NCBI RefSeq assembly: GCF_017161265.1
Contig: NZ_CP031393.1
Coordinates: forward strand, 682,001-746,000
From: Treponema medium
GTDB lineage: Bacteria > Spirochaetota > Spirochaetia > Treponematales > Treponemataceae
Length of the DNA stretch: 64,000 bases
Reading direction: 5' to 3'
Positions 38,653 to 48,258 of this stretch are shown in pieces. Numbering within the stretch: the first letter of the stretch is position 1; each line of letters starts with the position of its first letter. Both the position numbers and the translations under genes were made by a program. The notes beneath the pieces are model-generated. The model made no database searches. It was not told where the DNA came from and saw only the letters and a list, made by a program, of their open reading frames with translations.

Positions 38653-41600
38653 GTGATGGGAAATAGAGATAGTCGATTTAGAGTTTTAGCGGTCATTTTG
38701 AGCGTGCTGTTCTTTTGTGCCGGTATTATATTAACGCTTGGTATTTTTCTACCGGTTGCCGGACTTGCTGCATCACACTATGCGTTATTTGCGATGGGGC
38801 AGCGGGTCTTTTTTGTGTATGGGTTTTCCTCTTTTTTAATTCCGCTCCTCTTTTTGTATGGAGCGGTGTTGCTGCTTATCCCCGGCTGGTCGCGTGAATC
38901 CAAAGCGATACTGCTCGGTGTGCCGCTCTATTTTGTTACTGCCATCATCGGTGAACAGCTCATCTACACCTTTGCTCCATCGGTTTCCATTCCGACCGTT
39001 CGGCAATTTGTAACCGTTTCAATATTAATCTGTGCGCTGCTGCTTGTCTGCTTTGAAATTTTTTTGATGTTGACACTCAGCGAAAAGCTATCTGGCAAAC
39101 GGTTCTCTTTACATAACAGCCCTGAGGAAGATGATGTTTCCGAAAACGATGAAGCAACCGGCGACGATATGGACGATGCAACCGCACCCCTTAGTCAGTT
39201 GGCACCGGCGGTAGAGAAAGACTCTGATTCACCGGAAAAGGATACAGCCGATTCTTCGGAGTTGCCGGAAGCAACAACAAAGGATGCTGTGAGTTCTTCG
39301 GCAAATACGGCAGATGACGTGATGGCAGCCGTTCGAGAACCGGATTCCATATCCGGCTCCTCTACAGAAACGGAAGCATCGGTGTTTACCCCGTCACCGG
39401 CTGCAGAAAATACGGAGCAGCATCTACCGTCCGACGCCGGCATTGATAGTATTAAAGAAAATACTTCCAATACCCTTCACGCGCTGACCGGTAAAGTAGC
39501 GGCAATCGGCGTGCCGGAGCTTGAAGATACGCAAAACGAAATATCACAAACCGCACAACAGTCAACCATTGAATCGAAGGATACTGAAACACCGAACACA
39601 GAAGAAGAATTACCTTTGTTGGAAGAAGTTGAAGAAGATGTACAGCCGTTGCCGCTATCAACTCCGTTATCTGCGGTGATGGATATGCAGGAAAAAGAGG
39701 CTATCCGTCCGGTATTTGATCCCTCCGACCCAAACAACCTGTTCGCAAGTTTGGAGGAAATTACCGCTCCCGTTGAGCGCATTAAACAGACAGATCATTC
39801 AGAAGCACAGTCTAATCCCTTGCTGCAGGAAGAAGAAGCGTCGCCTATGCCGACGGTCGAAAATGTACCGACTATGGCAGATAGCCCCGAAGCTCCTACT
39901 CCAGTAGAGGAAGAAACGCTACCACCAGAGAACGATGTACCGGCTACAGCGGAAGAGGTCGCGGACGCCGTTTCTCAAATAGATATTATTCCGGAAGAAA
40001 CAATTTCGGAACAACAATCGATAGCAGCGGCTCCCCCTCAAGCAGAACCGGAGATGCCGCTTGTTTTTGTAAACGGCGTACCGCTGCCGAATGAACGTTC
40101 AGATCTGCTCGACACAATGGTGGTAATCGACTCGGAACCGCACACAAACTCAAAAACTATTCAAGAAGAGCAATCTACTCCATCGAGAACCGGCGACTTT
40201 GTTCAGAACAAGACGGTACTATCAGAAATAGCGGCATCGATTGAACCGCTTCAAACCGAAACATCAATACAGGAAGATGAGGTAGCGAATAGCGCTACGA
40301 TAGACATACAAGATACAACCGCAGCGGATACCGGCGGTGAATCGATAGATGTACAGATTGCAGAGGATGATACGGAAACCGACATCGGCGCCGATGCGGA
40401 TATCGCCATCGACGGCTTTGACGCACAGGACGAAGAAGCTGCCGCAGATGCGGAAGTTGCACAGGACACCGATGAGGAGTTTTTAGAAACCATCGAACAA
40501 ACCGTACCGGTCATTCCGACAAAACCGGTACCTCCCCCACCGCCGCGGAAAAAGTATGCCATCCCGTTTGATCTTTTAACGAATTATCCTGACGGTGAAT
40601 ACTGGATTGTTGACGATGCAACAAGACGAGCAGCGCTCATGCTGAAATCGACCTTTAACGAATTTAAAATCGATGTATCCATCACCGGTATCCGTAAAGG
40701 GCCTGTCGTAACGATGTTTGAAATGCTGCCTTCGCCGGGTATCAAACTATCGAAGATTACCAATCTGCAGGATAATATCGCATTGCGTCTTGCGGCCTCC
40801 AGCGTCCGTATTGTCGCACCCATACCGGGAAAACATGCAGTCGGTATCGAAGTCCCCAATAAGAAGCGTTCGATTGTCAGCTTTCGGGAATTGATAGAAA
40901 CCGATTTGCCGGAAGCCGCTAAGATGGCGATCCCCGTTGCCCTCGGAAAAGATGTAACGGGAAATCCGCAAGTCCTTGACCTTGCACAAACACCGCATCT
41001 GCTCATTGCCGGTGCGACCGGTTCGGGGAAATCAGTCTGTGTTAATTCAATCATTTTGTCGATTCTCTATAACCGCCGCCCTGATGAGGTAAAGCTGATT
41101 TTAGTCGATCCCAAAATCGTCGAGCTGAAACTCTATAACGACATTGCGCATCTTTTAACCCCTGTTATTACCGAACCGAAGCGGGCGTTCCAAGCGTTGC
41201 AATATGCGCTCTGCGAAATGGAGCGGCGCTATGCCTTGCTCGATAATATGGGCGTGCGCGACATAAAGACCTTCAATGCGAAAATCAAATCGGAGCATAT
41301 TGCAACGGAAACGCTGCCCTATATCGTCATCATCATCGATGAATTTGCAGATCTTATGGCAACATCCGGTAAAGAGCTTGAAGCTACAGTCGCACGCCTG
41401 TGCGCAATGAGCCGCGCAGTCGGTATTCATCTGGTACTTGCGACGCAACGCCCCTCCATCGACGTCATCACCGGTTTGATTAAGGCAAATATTCCGAGCA
41501 GAATTGCCTTTATGGTTGCGTCAAAAACCGATAGCCGAATCATCTTGGATGAGATGGGTGCAGAAAAACTGCTGGGAAAAGGCGATATGTTGTACGTAAG

Positions 41601-41958
41601 CGCTGCTCGTCCGTTCCCGACCCGTATACAGGGAGCCTTTGTTTCCGAACAGGAAGTAGAACGTGTTGTCGCCTGCGTGAAGGAATACTGCGAACCAGAA
41701 TATATCGATGAAGAAATCTTTGTTGATGATGATGACGAGCCCTATGATAATGCCGTGTTCTCCGACGATAATGATCCGCTCTACGATCAAGCGTTGGAAA
41801 TTGTTACCTTTGCAGGCAAAGCGTCTGCTTCTTATGTGCAGCGAAAACTGAAAATCGGGTACAACCGTGCGGCTCGTCTTATTGAAGAGATGGAAGCACG
41901 CGGTATTGTCGGCCCTGCAAACGGGTCAAAAGCCCGCGAGATTATCAGACACGTATAG
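38653..41958 (+). CDS. ftsK: DNA translocase FtsK/SpoIIIE family
   Basis: Moves and helps unlink chromosomes at the division septum. It has 1101 residues: four membrane helices (1-160), a very long acidic, Pro/Thr/Glu-rich linker (about 165-640), then the motor with Walker A ATGSGKS (about residue 787), LILVDPKIVELKLYNDIAHL, Walker B YIVIIIDEFADLM, and the DNA-reading gamma domain at the C-terminus (ASASYVQRKLKIGYNRAARL). A GTG at 38653 fits the GAGGGG spacing better than the ATG at 38656; they differ by one residue. The ribosome site abuts repeat family A. Confidence 0.96.
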   Translation: MMGNRDSRFRVLAVILSVLFFCAGIILTLGIFLPVAGLAASHYALFAMGQRVFFVYGFSSFLIPLLFLYGAVLLLIPGWSRESKAILLGVPLYFVTAIIGEQLIYTFAPSVSIPTVRQFVTVSILICALLLVCFEIFLMLTLSEKLSGKRFSLHNSPEEDDVSENDEATGDDMDDATAPLSQLAPAVEKDSDSPEKDTADSSELPEATTKDAVSSSANTADDVMAAVREPDSISGSSTETEASVFTPSPAAENTEQHLPSDAGIDSIKENTSNTLHALTGKVAAIGVPELEDTQNEISQTAQQSTIESKDTETPNTEEELPLLEEVEEDVQPLPLSTPLSAVMDMQEKEAIRPVFDPSDPNNLFASLEEITAPVERIKQTDHSEAQSNPLLQEEEASPMPTVENVPTMADSPEAPTPVEEETLPPENDVPATAEEVADAVSQIDIIPEETISEQQSIAAAPPQAEPEMPLVFVNGVPLPNERSDLLDTMVVIDSEPHTNSKTIQEEQSTPSRTGDFVQNKTVLSEIAASIEPLQTETSIQEDEVANSATIDIQDTTAADTGGESIDVQIAEDDTETDIGADADIAIDGFDAQDEEAAADAEVAQDTDEEFLETIEQTVPVIPTKPVPPPPPRKKYAIPFDLLTNYPDGEYWIVDDATRRAALMLKSTFNEFKIDVSITGIRKGPVVTMFEMLPSPGIKLSKITNLQDNIALRLAASSVRIVAPIPGKHAVGIEVPNKKRSIVSFRELIETDLPEAAKMAIPVALGKDVTGNPQVLDLAQTPHLLIAGATGSGKSVCVNSIILSILYNRRPDEVKLILVDPKIVELKLYNDIAHLLTPVITEPKRAFQALQYALCEMERRYALLDNMGVRDIKTFNAKIKSEHIATETLPYIVIIIDEFADLMATSGKELEATVARLCAMSRAVGIHLVLATQRPSIDVITGLIKANIPSRIAFMVASKTDSRIILDEMGAEKLLGKGDMLYVSAARPFPTRIQGAFVSEQEVERVVACVKEYCEPEYIDEEIFVDDDDEPYDNAVFSDDNDPLYDQALEIVTFAGKASASYVQRKLKIGYNRAARLIEEMEARGIVGPANGSKAREIIRHV

Positions 41959-41969
41959 TTTTTTCTTGC

Positions 41970-41998
41970 TGGACACCTGTAGGTAAAAGGTCTATACT
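41970..41998 (+). promoter_or_regulatory. Promoter of the chemoreceptor gene
   Basis: TGGACA (41970-41975), 17 bases, TATACT (41993-41998): five of six matches at both elements with ideal spacing. Transcription would begin about 20 bases before the ATG at 42027, leaving room for the GGGAGAGAG ribosome site. Confidence 0.75.
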
Positions 41999-42026
41999 TT
42001 TATTTACATAGGGAGAGAGATCAATA

Positions 42027-44120
42027 ATGAAAAAGCGCTTTTCTATTCGATACAAACTTATTCTCATCTTCGGTTTTCTTATTGTGATAGCTTTAACAAT
42101 AGAAAGTGTTCTGGCCGTTCGCACAGCACGCAAAGCTGTAATAGAAAAGATTGAGGTGCATCTGCTGGATAAGGTGCACGATACAGCTGAAATACTGGAC
42201 GGCAGAATTGAACAGTGGTTTCAATTGCTTGAAGGTATTGCCCAGATGCCGGCATTGCGGAGTACCGAATTATCGTATTTTGAAAAAGCGCTATTGTTAA
42301 AAGAACTCTCTGATAAAAATAATTCTTTTCAAATACTCAATATTGTCAATCAAAATGGAATCGGTTATTTAGCTAATGGGCGAACGAGTGATATTTCTTC
42401 AACAGCTTGGTTTAAAGCCTATCGCGGAAAACCTTTGATGTGCGAACCTTTTGTGTCTCTTATCAACGGTAAAATGGTTATCGTTATTGCTGTTCCGATT
42501 TATGATGATAATAATCAAGCACAGAATATACTCGCAGCAACAATCGACGGATTCGCGATGTACAATGCCGTAAAAGATATCGTTATCGGACAAACCGGTA
42601 ATTGTACTATGATAGGAGATGCGGGAATAGTCATTGCTGATCAAGATACGGAATTGATAAAAAATCAGTTTAATCCAATAGAAGAAGCCGAAAAGAATTC
42701 GGCTTTTACTTCTCTTGCGGTATTATTACAAACAGCGCTTGAAGCAAAAGAGACTGCAATCGGATATTATGAATACAACAAAGTACGAAAAATCGCGGCG
42801 TACGCTGTAATGAAAACTACCGGATGGACAGTGCTTGTCAATGCACCGGCAGAGGAGTTTATGGGTACCGTCAATGCCTTGCGCGGTACTATGCTGATTA
42901 TAGGGCTTATCATTTTGCTGATGGCAATCGTTATTGTATATATTATCGCCCGTGCAATGGTAAAACCGGTACAGACTGCCGTTACTGCCTTAAAAAATAT
43001 TGCACAAGAGGAGGGGGATTTGACGGTACGGTTGCCTGTAATCGGTAATGACGAGGTAACTGAGCTATCCGAATATTTTAACGAAACAATTGCTAAAATC
43101 GGCGCTTCAATACAAGCGGTTGGAACAAGTAGTAAGGAAATGGAAGAAATCGGAAACGAGTTGTCTACCAATATGCTTGAAACAGCCGGCGCAGTGAATG
43201 AGATTAGCGCAAACATCGATGGAGTAAAACAACAGGCGCTTACCCAAGCGGCAAGTGTTACCGAAACTGCTGCCACCGTCGAAGAAATTGTCCGAACAAT
43301 AAAGCAGTTGAATATCAGTATTGAAACTCAAGCAGCAAGTGTTGCACAATCTTCTTCTTCCGTAGAAGAAATGGTCGCGAATATTGCTTCCATCGGACAG
43401 ACATTGAGTAAAACCGACGATGTAATTCGAACGCTCACTGCAGCGACTGGCGATGGCAAATCCACACTCGTTACCTCCAATACTGTAACACAGAAGATTG
43501 CCGAAGAATCAGGGTCGCTAATGGATGCATCCAGCGTTATTCAACACATTGCTTCACAGACAAACCTATTGGCGATGAATGCTGCAATAGAAGCTGCGCA
43601 TGCAGGGGAAGCTGGCAAAGGCTTTGCCGTTGTTGCCGATGAGATCCGTAAGTTAGCAGAGGATTCAGCAACGCAGGGTAAAGCGATTACCGCAACACTG
43701 AAAACACTGAGCGGGGAAATCGAAACACTGTCCTCATCTTCCAAAACAGTAGAAGAAAAATTCAATGTAATTTTTAACTTAGCCGAACAGGTAAAATCGA
43801 TGAGTGATCGACTTACCGAAGCAATGAGGGAGCAAGAAAACGGCAGCAGAGAGGTACTCACTGCTATTAAGAGCATTAACACGGTAACAATAGAAGTACA
43901 GGCAGGTTCTGAAGAAATGTTGAAAGGCGGTGAAGGTGTTGCTGCTGAAATGCGCAAACTTGATGATCTTACCCGCATTATCACTGACAGTATGAATGAA
44001 ATGGCGGCAGGTGCAATACAGATTAACAATACGGTACAAGAAGTCAATGAGATTACGCAAAAGAATAAACACAGTATTGAAGGCTTGGCGCAGGAAGTAG
44101 GAAAATTTAAAGTCCAATAA
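42027..44120 (+). CDS. Methyl-accepting chemotaxis protein
   Basis: Chemoreceptor of 697 residues. Membrane helices lie at about 10-32 and 287-310. The extracytoplasmic part resembles a double-Cache sensor ([40 protein letters not shown]). A HAMP segment follows ([20 protein letters not shown]), then the signalling domain with the conserved hairpin tip [20 protein letters not shown] that binds CheA/CheW. The ligand is not predictable. No other chemotaxis genes are nearby, so it is an orphan receptor. Confidence 0.96.
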   Translation: MKKRFSIRYKLILIFGFLIVIALTIESVLAVRTARKAVIEKIEVHLLDKVHDTAEILDGRIEQWFQLLEGIAQMPALRSTELSYFEKALLLKELSDKNNSFQILNIVNQNGIGYLANGRTSDISSTAWFKAYRGKPLMCEPFVSLINGKMVIVIAVPIYDDNNQAQNILAATIDGFAMYNAVKDIVIGQTGNCTMIGDAGIVIADQDTELIKNQFNPIEEAEKNSAFTSLAVLLQTALEAKETAIGYYEYNKVRKIAAYAVMKTTGWTVLVNAPAEEFMGTVNALRGTMLIIGLIILLMAIVIVYIIARAMVKPVQTAVTALKNIAQEEGDLTVRLPVIGNDEVTELSEYFNETIAKIGASIQAVGTSSKEMEEIGNELSTNMLETAGAVNEISANIDGVKQQALTQAASVTETAATVEEIVRTIKQLNISIETQAASVAQSSSSVEEMVANIASIGQTLSKTDDVIRTLTAATGDGKSTLVTSNTVTQKIAEESGSLMDASSVIQHIASQTNLLAMNAAIEAAHAGEAGKGFAVVADEIRKLAEDSATQGKAITATLKTLSGEIETLSSSSKTVEEKFNVIFNLAEQVKSMSDRLTEAMREQENGSREVLTAIKSINTVTIEVQAGSEEMLKGGEGVAAEMRKLDDLTRIITDSMNEMAAGAIQINNTVQEVNEITQKNKHSIEGLAQEVGKFKVQ

Positions 44121-44133
44121 GAGAATACTTCCC

Positions 44134-44886
44134 CTATGTACGCCCAACCAATATCATGGTTCGGGCGCACTCGTTATAGGGGGAGCGGTCAAAGTCGCCG
44201 TATATTTCGACGGAAGTAAAACCGGCAGACAGCATAAGCTGCCGCAATTCGGTTGCGGCATAGAGGCGCTGCACAAAGGTGTGGTCTGCCCTGAGGCCGT
44301 CCTTTGTGTAGAGCTGCCAATGAGAGCGTAAGCCCTCCCATGCGCCTTCTACCGTAAAATCGGTGAGTACGGTATACCCTGCCCGCTCAAACCATTCTCC
44401 GGCAGTAAAATCCCGCACGGCTATTTCCCGCCCCACCATTTCGAGGATAAAACAGCCGCCTTTTTTTAACGATTGTGCAATATTGCGGATAATGAGTGCA
44501 TCTTCTTCAATCGTTTTGCAATAGCCGAAACTGGTATACATATTGACTGCAATATCGAAAGCGGCGGGGCGTATAAACTCCCGTAAATCCGCCTGCACCC
44601 ATTCAATAGTTACATTTTCTGCTGCAGCCGCCTCTGCCGCTGCATCTAAAAACGGTTTGATAAGGTCGACACCGGTAACCTGCGCCCCGAGAACGGCAAG
44701 TTCAACAGCGATACGGCCTAAGCCGCATCCGGCATCAAAAACTTTTAATTCCTGCGGCGGACGTCCTGTCCCTGCAAGTGTGAAAATGCCTTCAGCAACG
44801 GCGAAAGCTTCTTTCCATCGCGAGGTATCAAACATGATAGGTGCATACTGTACCCAAAAAGATTCATTTTCAAACCAATCGTTCAT
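44134..44886 (-). CDS. Class I SAM-dependent methyltransferase
   Basis: It has 250 residues. The SAM-binding motif I is VFDAGCGLGRIAVELAVLG (about residues 48-66), with VDLIKPFLDAA and ADLREF downstream. The ATG at 44886 is preferred over a GTG at 44898 because GAGG lies six bases before it. It is the last gene of a minus-strand group 47 bases after the TPR lipoprotein. The substrate (small molecule or protein) is unknown. Confidence 0.85.
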   Translation of the reverse strand: MNDWFENESFWVQYAPIMFDTSRWKEAFAVAEGIFTLAGTGRPPQELKVFDAGCGLGRIAVELAVLGAQVTGVDLIKPFLDAAAEAAAAENVTIEWVQADLREFIRPAAFDIAVNMYTSFGYCKTIEEDALIIRNIAQSLKKGGCFILEMVGREIAVRDFTAGEWFERAGYTVLTDFTVEGAWEGLRSHWQLYTKDGLRADHTFVQRLYAATELRQLMLSAGFTSVEIYGDFDRSPYNECARTMILVGRT

Positions 44887-44933
44887 ATCGATCCTCACTC
44901 GCCTCCGTTTTAAGGCTCACGCCGCCGGTTGCA

Positions 44934-46673
44934 CTACTCTGGATTGGTATCCGCACCTGTTTGTAAGAATGCATCTAAACCGGAATTCCGATTCACACTG
45001 CCGTCAGCAATCAATTTTTGTTTCAGCACATTGGCTCGATGATTTTCAGGATCAAGTTTCAGCGCTCGATTCAACAGCATAATTGCTTCCGGCATCCCAT
45101 TGCGTTCGGCATATATCCGCGCGGCTTCGTAGAGCATCTTACTCTGTGAGCGTTTATCGGAAAGGAACTCCGCAGCACGGGAGAAATACTTAATCGCCAT
45201 ATCAGGTTCATTGCGGGCATCATAGATATAGGCTTGGTCAACCACCGCAGGAATTTTATAGCGGCTCTCGGTTTCCACCTCAGCAAAATTCTTTAGAGCC
45301 GCAGTTGAATACCCCTGCACTGCACGCCGGATACCGTTGTAGAATACATCTTCATCATGATTATCAGCCTTATCGATTCCAAAACAAGCGTTAAAATCGC
45401 CCGAAGAAGCAAAATACCAGCGTGCATACGCCTTTACCAGCGGATTATGGGGATGGGCTTCCAAAATTTTCCACATTTCTCCGTTTCCTTGCGTATAGTT
45501 TTTCGGCTGGACATAACGATATCGGAACGCTTCCAGCAAGAACCGTACATCATCACTGTCGGTCGCCATTGCGCCCTCAAGTACCTGCTCAGCAGAAAGC
45601 GTAAAAGCCGAAGAAACAAACAACTTTTTTTCCATCTCTAACGAGAAAAAATCCTTGCTTTGCAGATACTCTTCCAACGGATTGTTTTGATTATGCACTG
45701 CATTAATAGCGGAACACGCACGGACATACTGTGCAACAGCCGGATAATATCCCGGATTTTGCGAAATACAATCAATCAAGACTTCGGCTTTTTCTTCTTC
45801 CGTAGCGGCAGTCATCGCTAAGTTGTAAAACACTTCGCTTGAGGAATCCGTATAACGATCGACATATATGTGCCAAAAACCGCGTGCCTGCTCCATATCG
45901 CCAAGTCCCGCACTTGCATCGGCAGCAAGCAAAAGGTGACGGCGGGCGTATTCAAAAGCTTTGGGATTATTTTCAGGAATTCCTGCCATGTCGGCATACG
46001 CGAGTGAGTAGACTAAATCGTCCAGTACCGGCTGGAAGTTTCCCATATCATAAGCCAAACACGACCAAAAATAAGGAGACCGAAGCGCTTCTTCTTTAGC
46101 AATTCGGGAACGGAGCGCAGCGGCCTGTGCAATGTCGCCTTGATGAGCAAGCATTACGGCAGCATTCTCCAAGAAAATATGTTCGCCCGTAAGTCGAAAT
46201 CCTTCTTGCCAAAAAGAAACCGGTGTCCGGTATGTTTGTTTTGCCTTATCCGCAAGGATAAGCGCCTCCGTCCCAATACCGGCATAAGAAGTGCCGAGCA
46301 AAGATTCAGCCGCCGCGGCAGCATCTTCTATCCGGTCTTCCTGTATCAGTGTATGAGTAAGAGCCGCTTTAAGCATCGGATCATCGGGATATTTTTTCAG
46401 ACCTGCCTGAATTGATTGTAAGGCTTGTACGGGATTATGCAGCTGCAACTCCCGCTTTGCAATGCTTAAATACTGAATAGGCATCTGTGCCTTTTTACGC
46501 AACGCACGTAAGCTATTCAGCGCTTTTTGAGTGTTGCCTTCTTGCACAACACCATCAATAACATTCAGTTTTTGTTGAAAAAGCTCATTTTTATCTGTTT
46601 TTGAACATGCAGCAACAACGACGCAGAGGAAAAGACTTCCTATAAGAAAGAGATTAGTTTTTGTCCTTTTCAT
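44934..46673 (-). CDS. TPR-repeat lipoprotein
   Basis: It has 579 residues with a lipoprotein signal ending VVAAC at residues 18-22. The rest is alpha-helical with several TPR-like units, clearest at LQSIQAGLKKYPDDPMLKAA, MAIKYFSRAAEFLSDKRSQS and AIMLLNRALKLDPENHRANV. It is probably a periplasm-facing scaffold. The ATG overlaps the end of nusB by 20 bases with no clear ribosome site, implying translational coupling to nusB. Confidence 0.82.
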   Translation of the reverse strand: MKRTKTNLFLIGSLFLCVVVAACSKTDKNELFQQKLNVIDGVVQEGNTQKALNSLRALRKKAQMPIQYLSIAKRELQLHNPVQALQSIQAGLKKYPDDPMLKAALTHTLIQEDRIEDAAAAAESLLGTSYAGIGTEALILADKAKQTYRTPVSFWQEGFRLTGEHIFLENAAVMLAHQGDIAQAAALRSRIAKEEALRSPYFWSCLAYDMGNFQPVLDDLVYSLAYADMAGIPENNPKAFEYARRHLLLAADASAGLGDMEQARGFWHIYVDRYTDSSSEVFYNLAMTAATEEEKAEVLIDCISQNPGYYPAVAQYVRACSAINAVHNQNNPLEEYLQSKDFFSLEMEKKLFVSSAFTLSAEQVLEGAMATDSDDVRFLLEAFRYRYVQPKNYTQGNGEMWKILEAHPHNPLVKAYARWYFASSGDFNACFGIDKADNHDEDVFYNGIRRAVQGYSTAALKNFAEVETESRYKIPAVVDQAYIYDARNEPDMAIKYFSRAAEFLSDKRSQSKMLYEAARIYAERNGMPEAIMLLNRALKLDPENHRANVLKQKLIADGSVNRNSGLDAFLQTGADTNPE

Positions 46674-47097
46674 AAGAGCAGTCTAAACACTCTCGTTTAA
46701 TACTGTCAAGTACTGCGTTTACAAACTTGAAGGAATCATTGGTGCCATACGTTCGAGCGATGGTAACCGCTTCGTTAATCACGATTCTGGGATCGGTATC
46801 TTGTTGGAAGAGAAGCGAATAAGTACCAAGTCGCAGGATAGCCTTATCCACCAATTTAAGCCGATTAAAATCCCAGTTTTCCAAGTTCTTGGTAATGAGG
46901 GTATCGATTTCATTGATATGCTCAACAGTACCTAAAAAAAGAAGCTGCGAAAATAAAAAATCTTCGTCATGCACCTCTTTACCGGTACGTTCCGCCCATG
47001 GGAAGAGCAATAAATCATCAGGCGGCAACGATCCTGCGTCCCAAGCAAATAACGCCTGAAACGCAAGAATCCTCCCGCGTCGTCTTCCGATCGCCAT
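46654..47097 (-). CDS. nusB: Transcription antitermination factor NusB
   Basis: Binds boxA RNA with S10 (encoded at 12138-12446) in rRNA antitermination. It has 147 residues from ATG 47097; a GTG at 47106 overlapping the upstream stop is an alternative. Family features: GRRRGRILAFQALFAWD at the start, LRLGTYSLLFQQDTDPRIVI and NEAVTIARTYGTNDSFKFVN. The gene lies 2 bases after the SurA-like gene. Confidence 0.95.
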   Translation of the reverse strand: MAIGRRRGRILAFQALFAWDAGSLPPDDLLLFPWAERTGKEVHDEDFLFSQLLFLGTVEHINEIDTLITKNLENWDFNRLKLVDKAILRLGTYSLLFQQDTDPRIVINEAVTIARTYGTNDSFKFVNAVLDSIKRECLDCSYEKDKN

Positions 47098-47099
47098 TT

Positions 47100-48185
47100 T
47101 TACCACGAAAGCGTTTTTTCAAGGTCGACGCCAGTTTTGAATATAACAAAATTTTCCGGTTTACGGAGTTCATTAGTTACTGAAACGAGTGCATTGTTCA
47201 ACGCTTCGTTTTGGCGCTGCATAATCACCATTTTTTTTATATATTCGTAGAGGCTGACATTCCCGCCCGGTTCTACAACATCACTTAAACCGAGTATTTT
47301 CGCGTCTTTTTTCTCTAGAACAACAAAGCACTGGTAATTGGCACCCGTTTCAGTTATTGGAGACACTTCTCCTACTTTCATGTTAAAAATCTTGAGAAGC
47401 TCTTCCATCGGAATACCGAGTTGTTCGGCTGCCAATGCGGTTTTACTGACAAAAATTTCTCCAGCCTGATAACTTGAATTCTTTTCCTGCGATTTTGTAC
47501 GGATATCCGCGGTAGCCTTCGGGTTTGCCGTCAGCTTTTTTTGAATATCTTTTATCGTTTTTTCCGCAGCGCTCGCTTTGTCGCCTTTCGGTGCTACCAC
47601 AAGGAAAAGCTGTACTGTGTCAGGCTGCACGAAAGACTGTTTATTGACCTCATAATATGAACGGATTTGATCGTCGGTCGGACTTGGAATCGATTGCAGT
47701 TCTTTTTGTTTTTTCTGCATCACATACGCTTGTGCGGTCAGCTGGGTTCGTAAAAAGCTCTTAAATTCAGCAAGGGTCATACCGTTTTGTGCTTTCATAT
47801 ATTCGTCAAGCGACATATTCGTTTTTTCTTTAATCAGTTTTGCAAAATCCGCTTCGGATACCTGCTGCCCCAATTGATTGGATACGTATTCGGTAAAGTA
47901 ATTGTTTACCTCCGAATCCATGATTTTTATCCCGTCTTTTTCAGCCGCCTGTACGATTAAGCGCTCATTGATAAGACCGTCCAGCGTTTGCTGCCGTTCC
48001 GGAACGGTCATCTTTCGGCCGATTTCCTTTTCTAAGGCTGAAACACGGGTTTTAAGCTGCCCAAGCGTAATCGGTGTTCTACCGGTAAGCTTTACTTCTG
48101 CAATAGGCTGCAGATTAGTTTGGGCAAAAACGCCGCTTATAGACAAACTTAATACAATAAACAATGTAATTACAGTTTTTTTCAT
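47100..48185 (-). CDS. SurA-like periplasmic chaperone / peptidyl-prolyl isomerase-type protein
   Basis: It has 361 residues with a signal peptide (LFIVLSLSISGVFAQ). Residues 25-170 resemble the SurA N-terminal chaperone domain (LDGLINERLIVQAAEKDGIK); a parvulin-like region may follow, but its active-site residues are not obvious, so isomerase activity is doubtful. Such proteins escort outer-membrane proteins, of which this window has several. Two adjacent ATGs exist (48188, 48185); the second fits GAGGA spacing. Confidence 0.82.
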   Translation of the reverse strand: MKKTVITLFIVLSLSISGVFAQTNLQPIAEVKLTGRTPITLGQLKTRVSALEKEIGRKMTVPERQQTLDGLINERLIVQAAEKDGIKIMDSEVNNYFTEYVSNQLGQQVSEADFAKLIKEKTNMSLDEYMKAQNGMTLAEFKSFLRTQLTAQAYVMQKKQKELQSIPSPTDDQIRSYYEVNKQSFVQPDTVQLFLVVAPKGDKASAAEKTIKDIQKKLTANPKATADIRTKSQEKNSSYQAGEIFVSKTALAAEQLGIPMEELLKIFNMKVGEVSPITETGANYQCFVVLEKKDAKILGLSDVVEPGGNVSLYEYIKKMVIMQRQNEALNNALVSVTNELRKPENFVIFKTGVDLEKTLSW

Positions 48186-48258
48186 CATATCCTCTTCAGG
48201 TTTTTGATATTAGTAAACAACCGAATCGTCAGTAAGTTACTTACAGATCTCGTATGTC

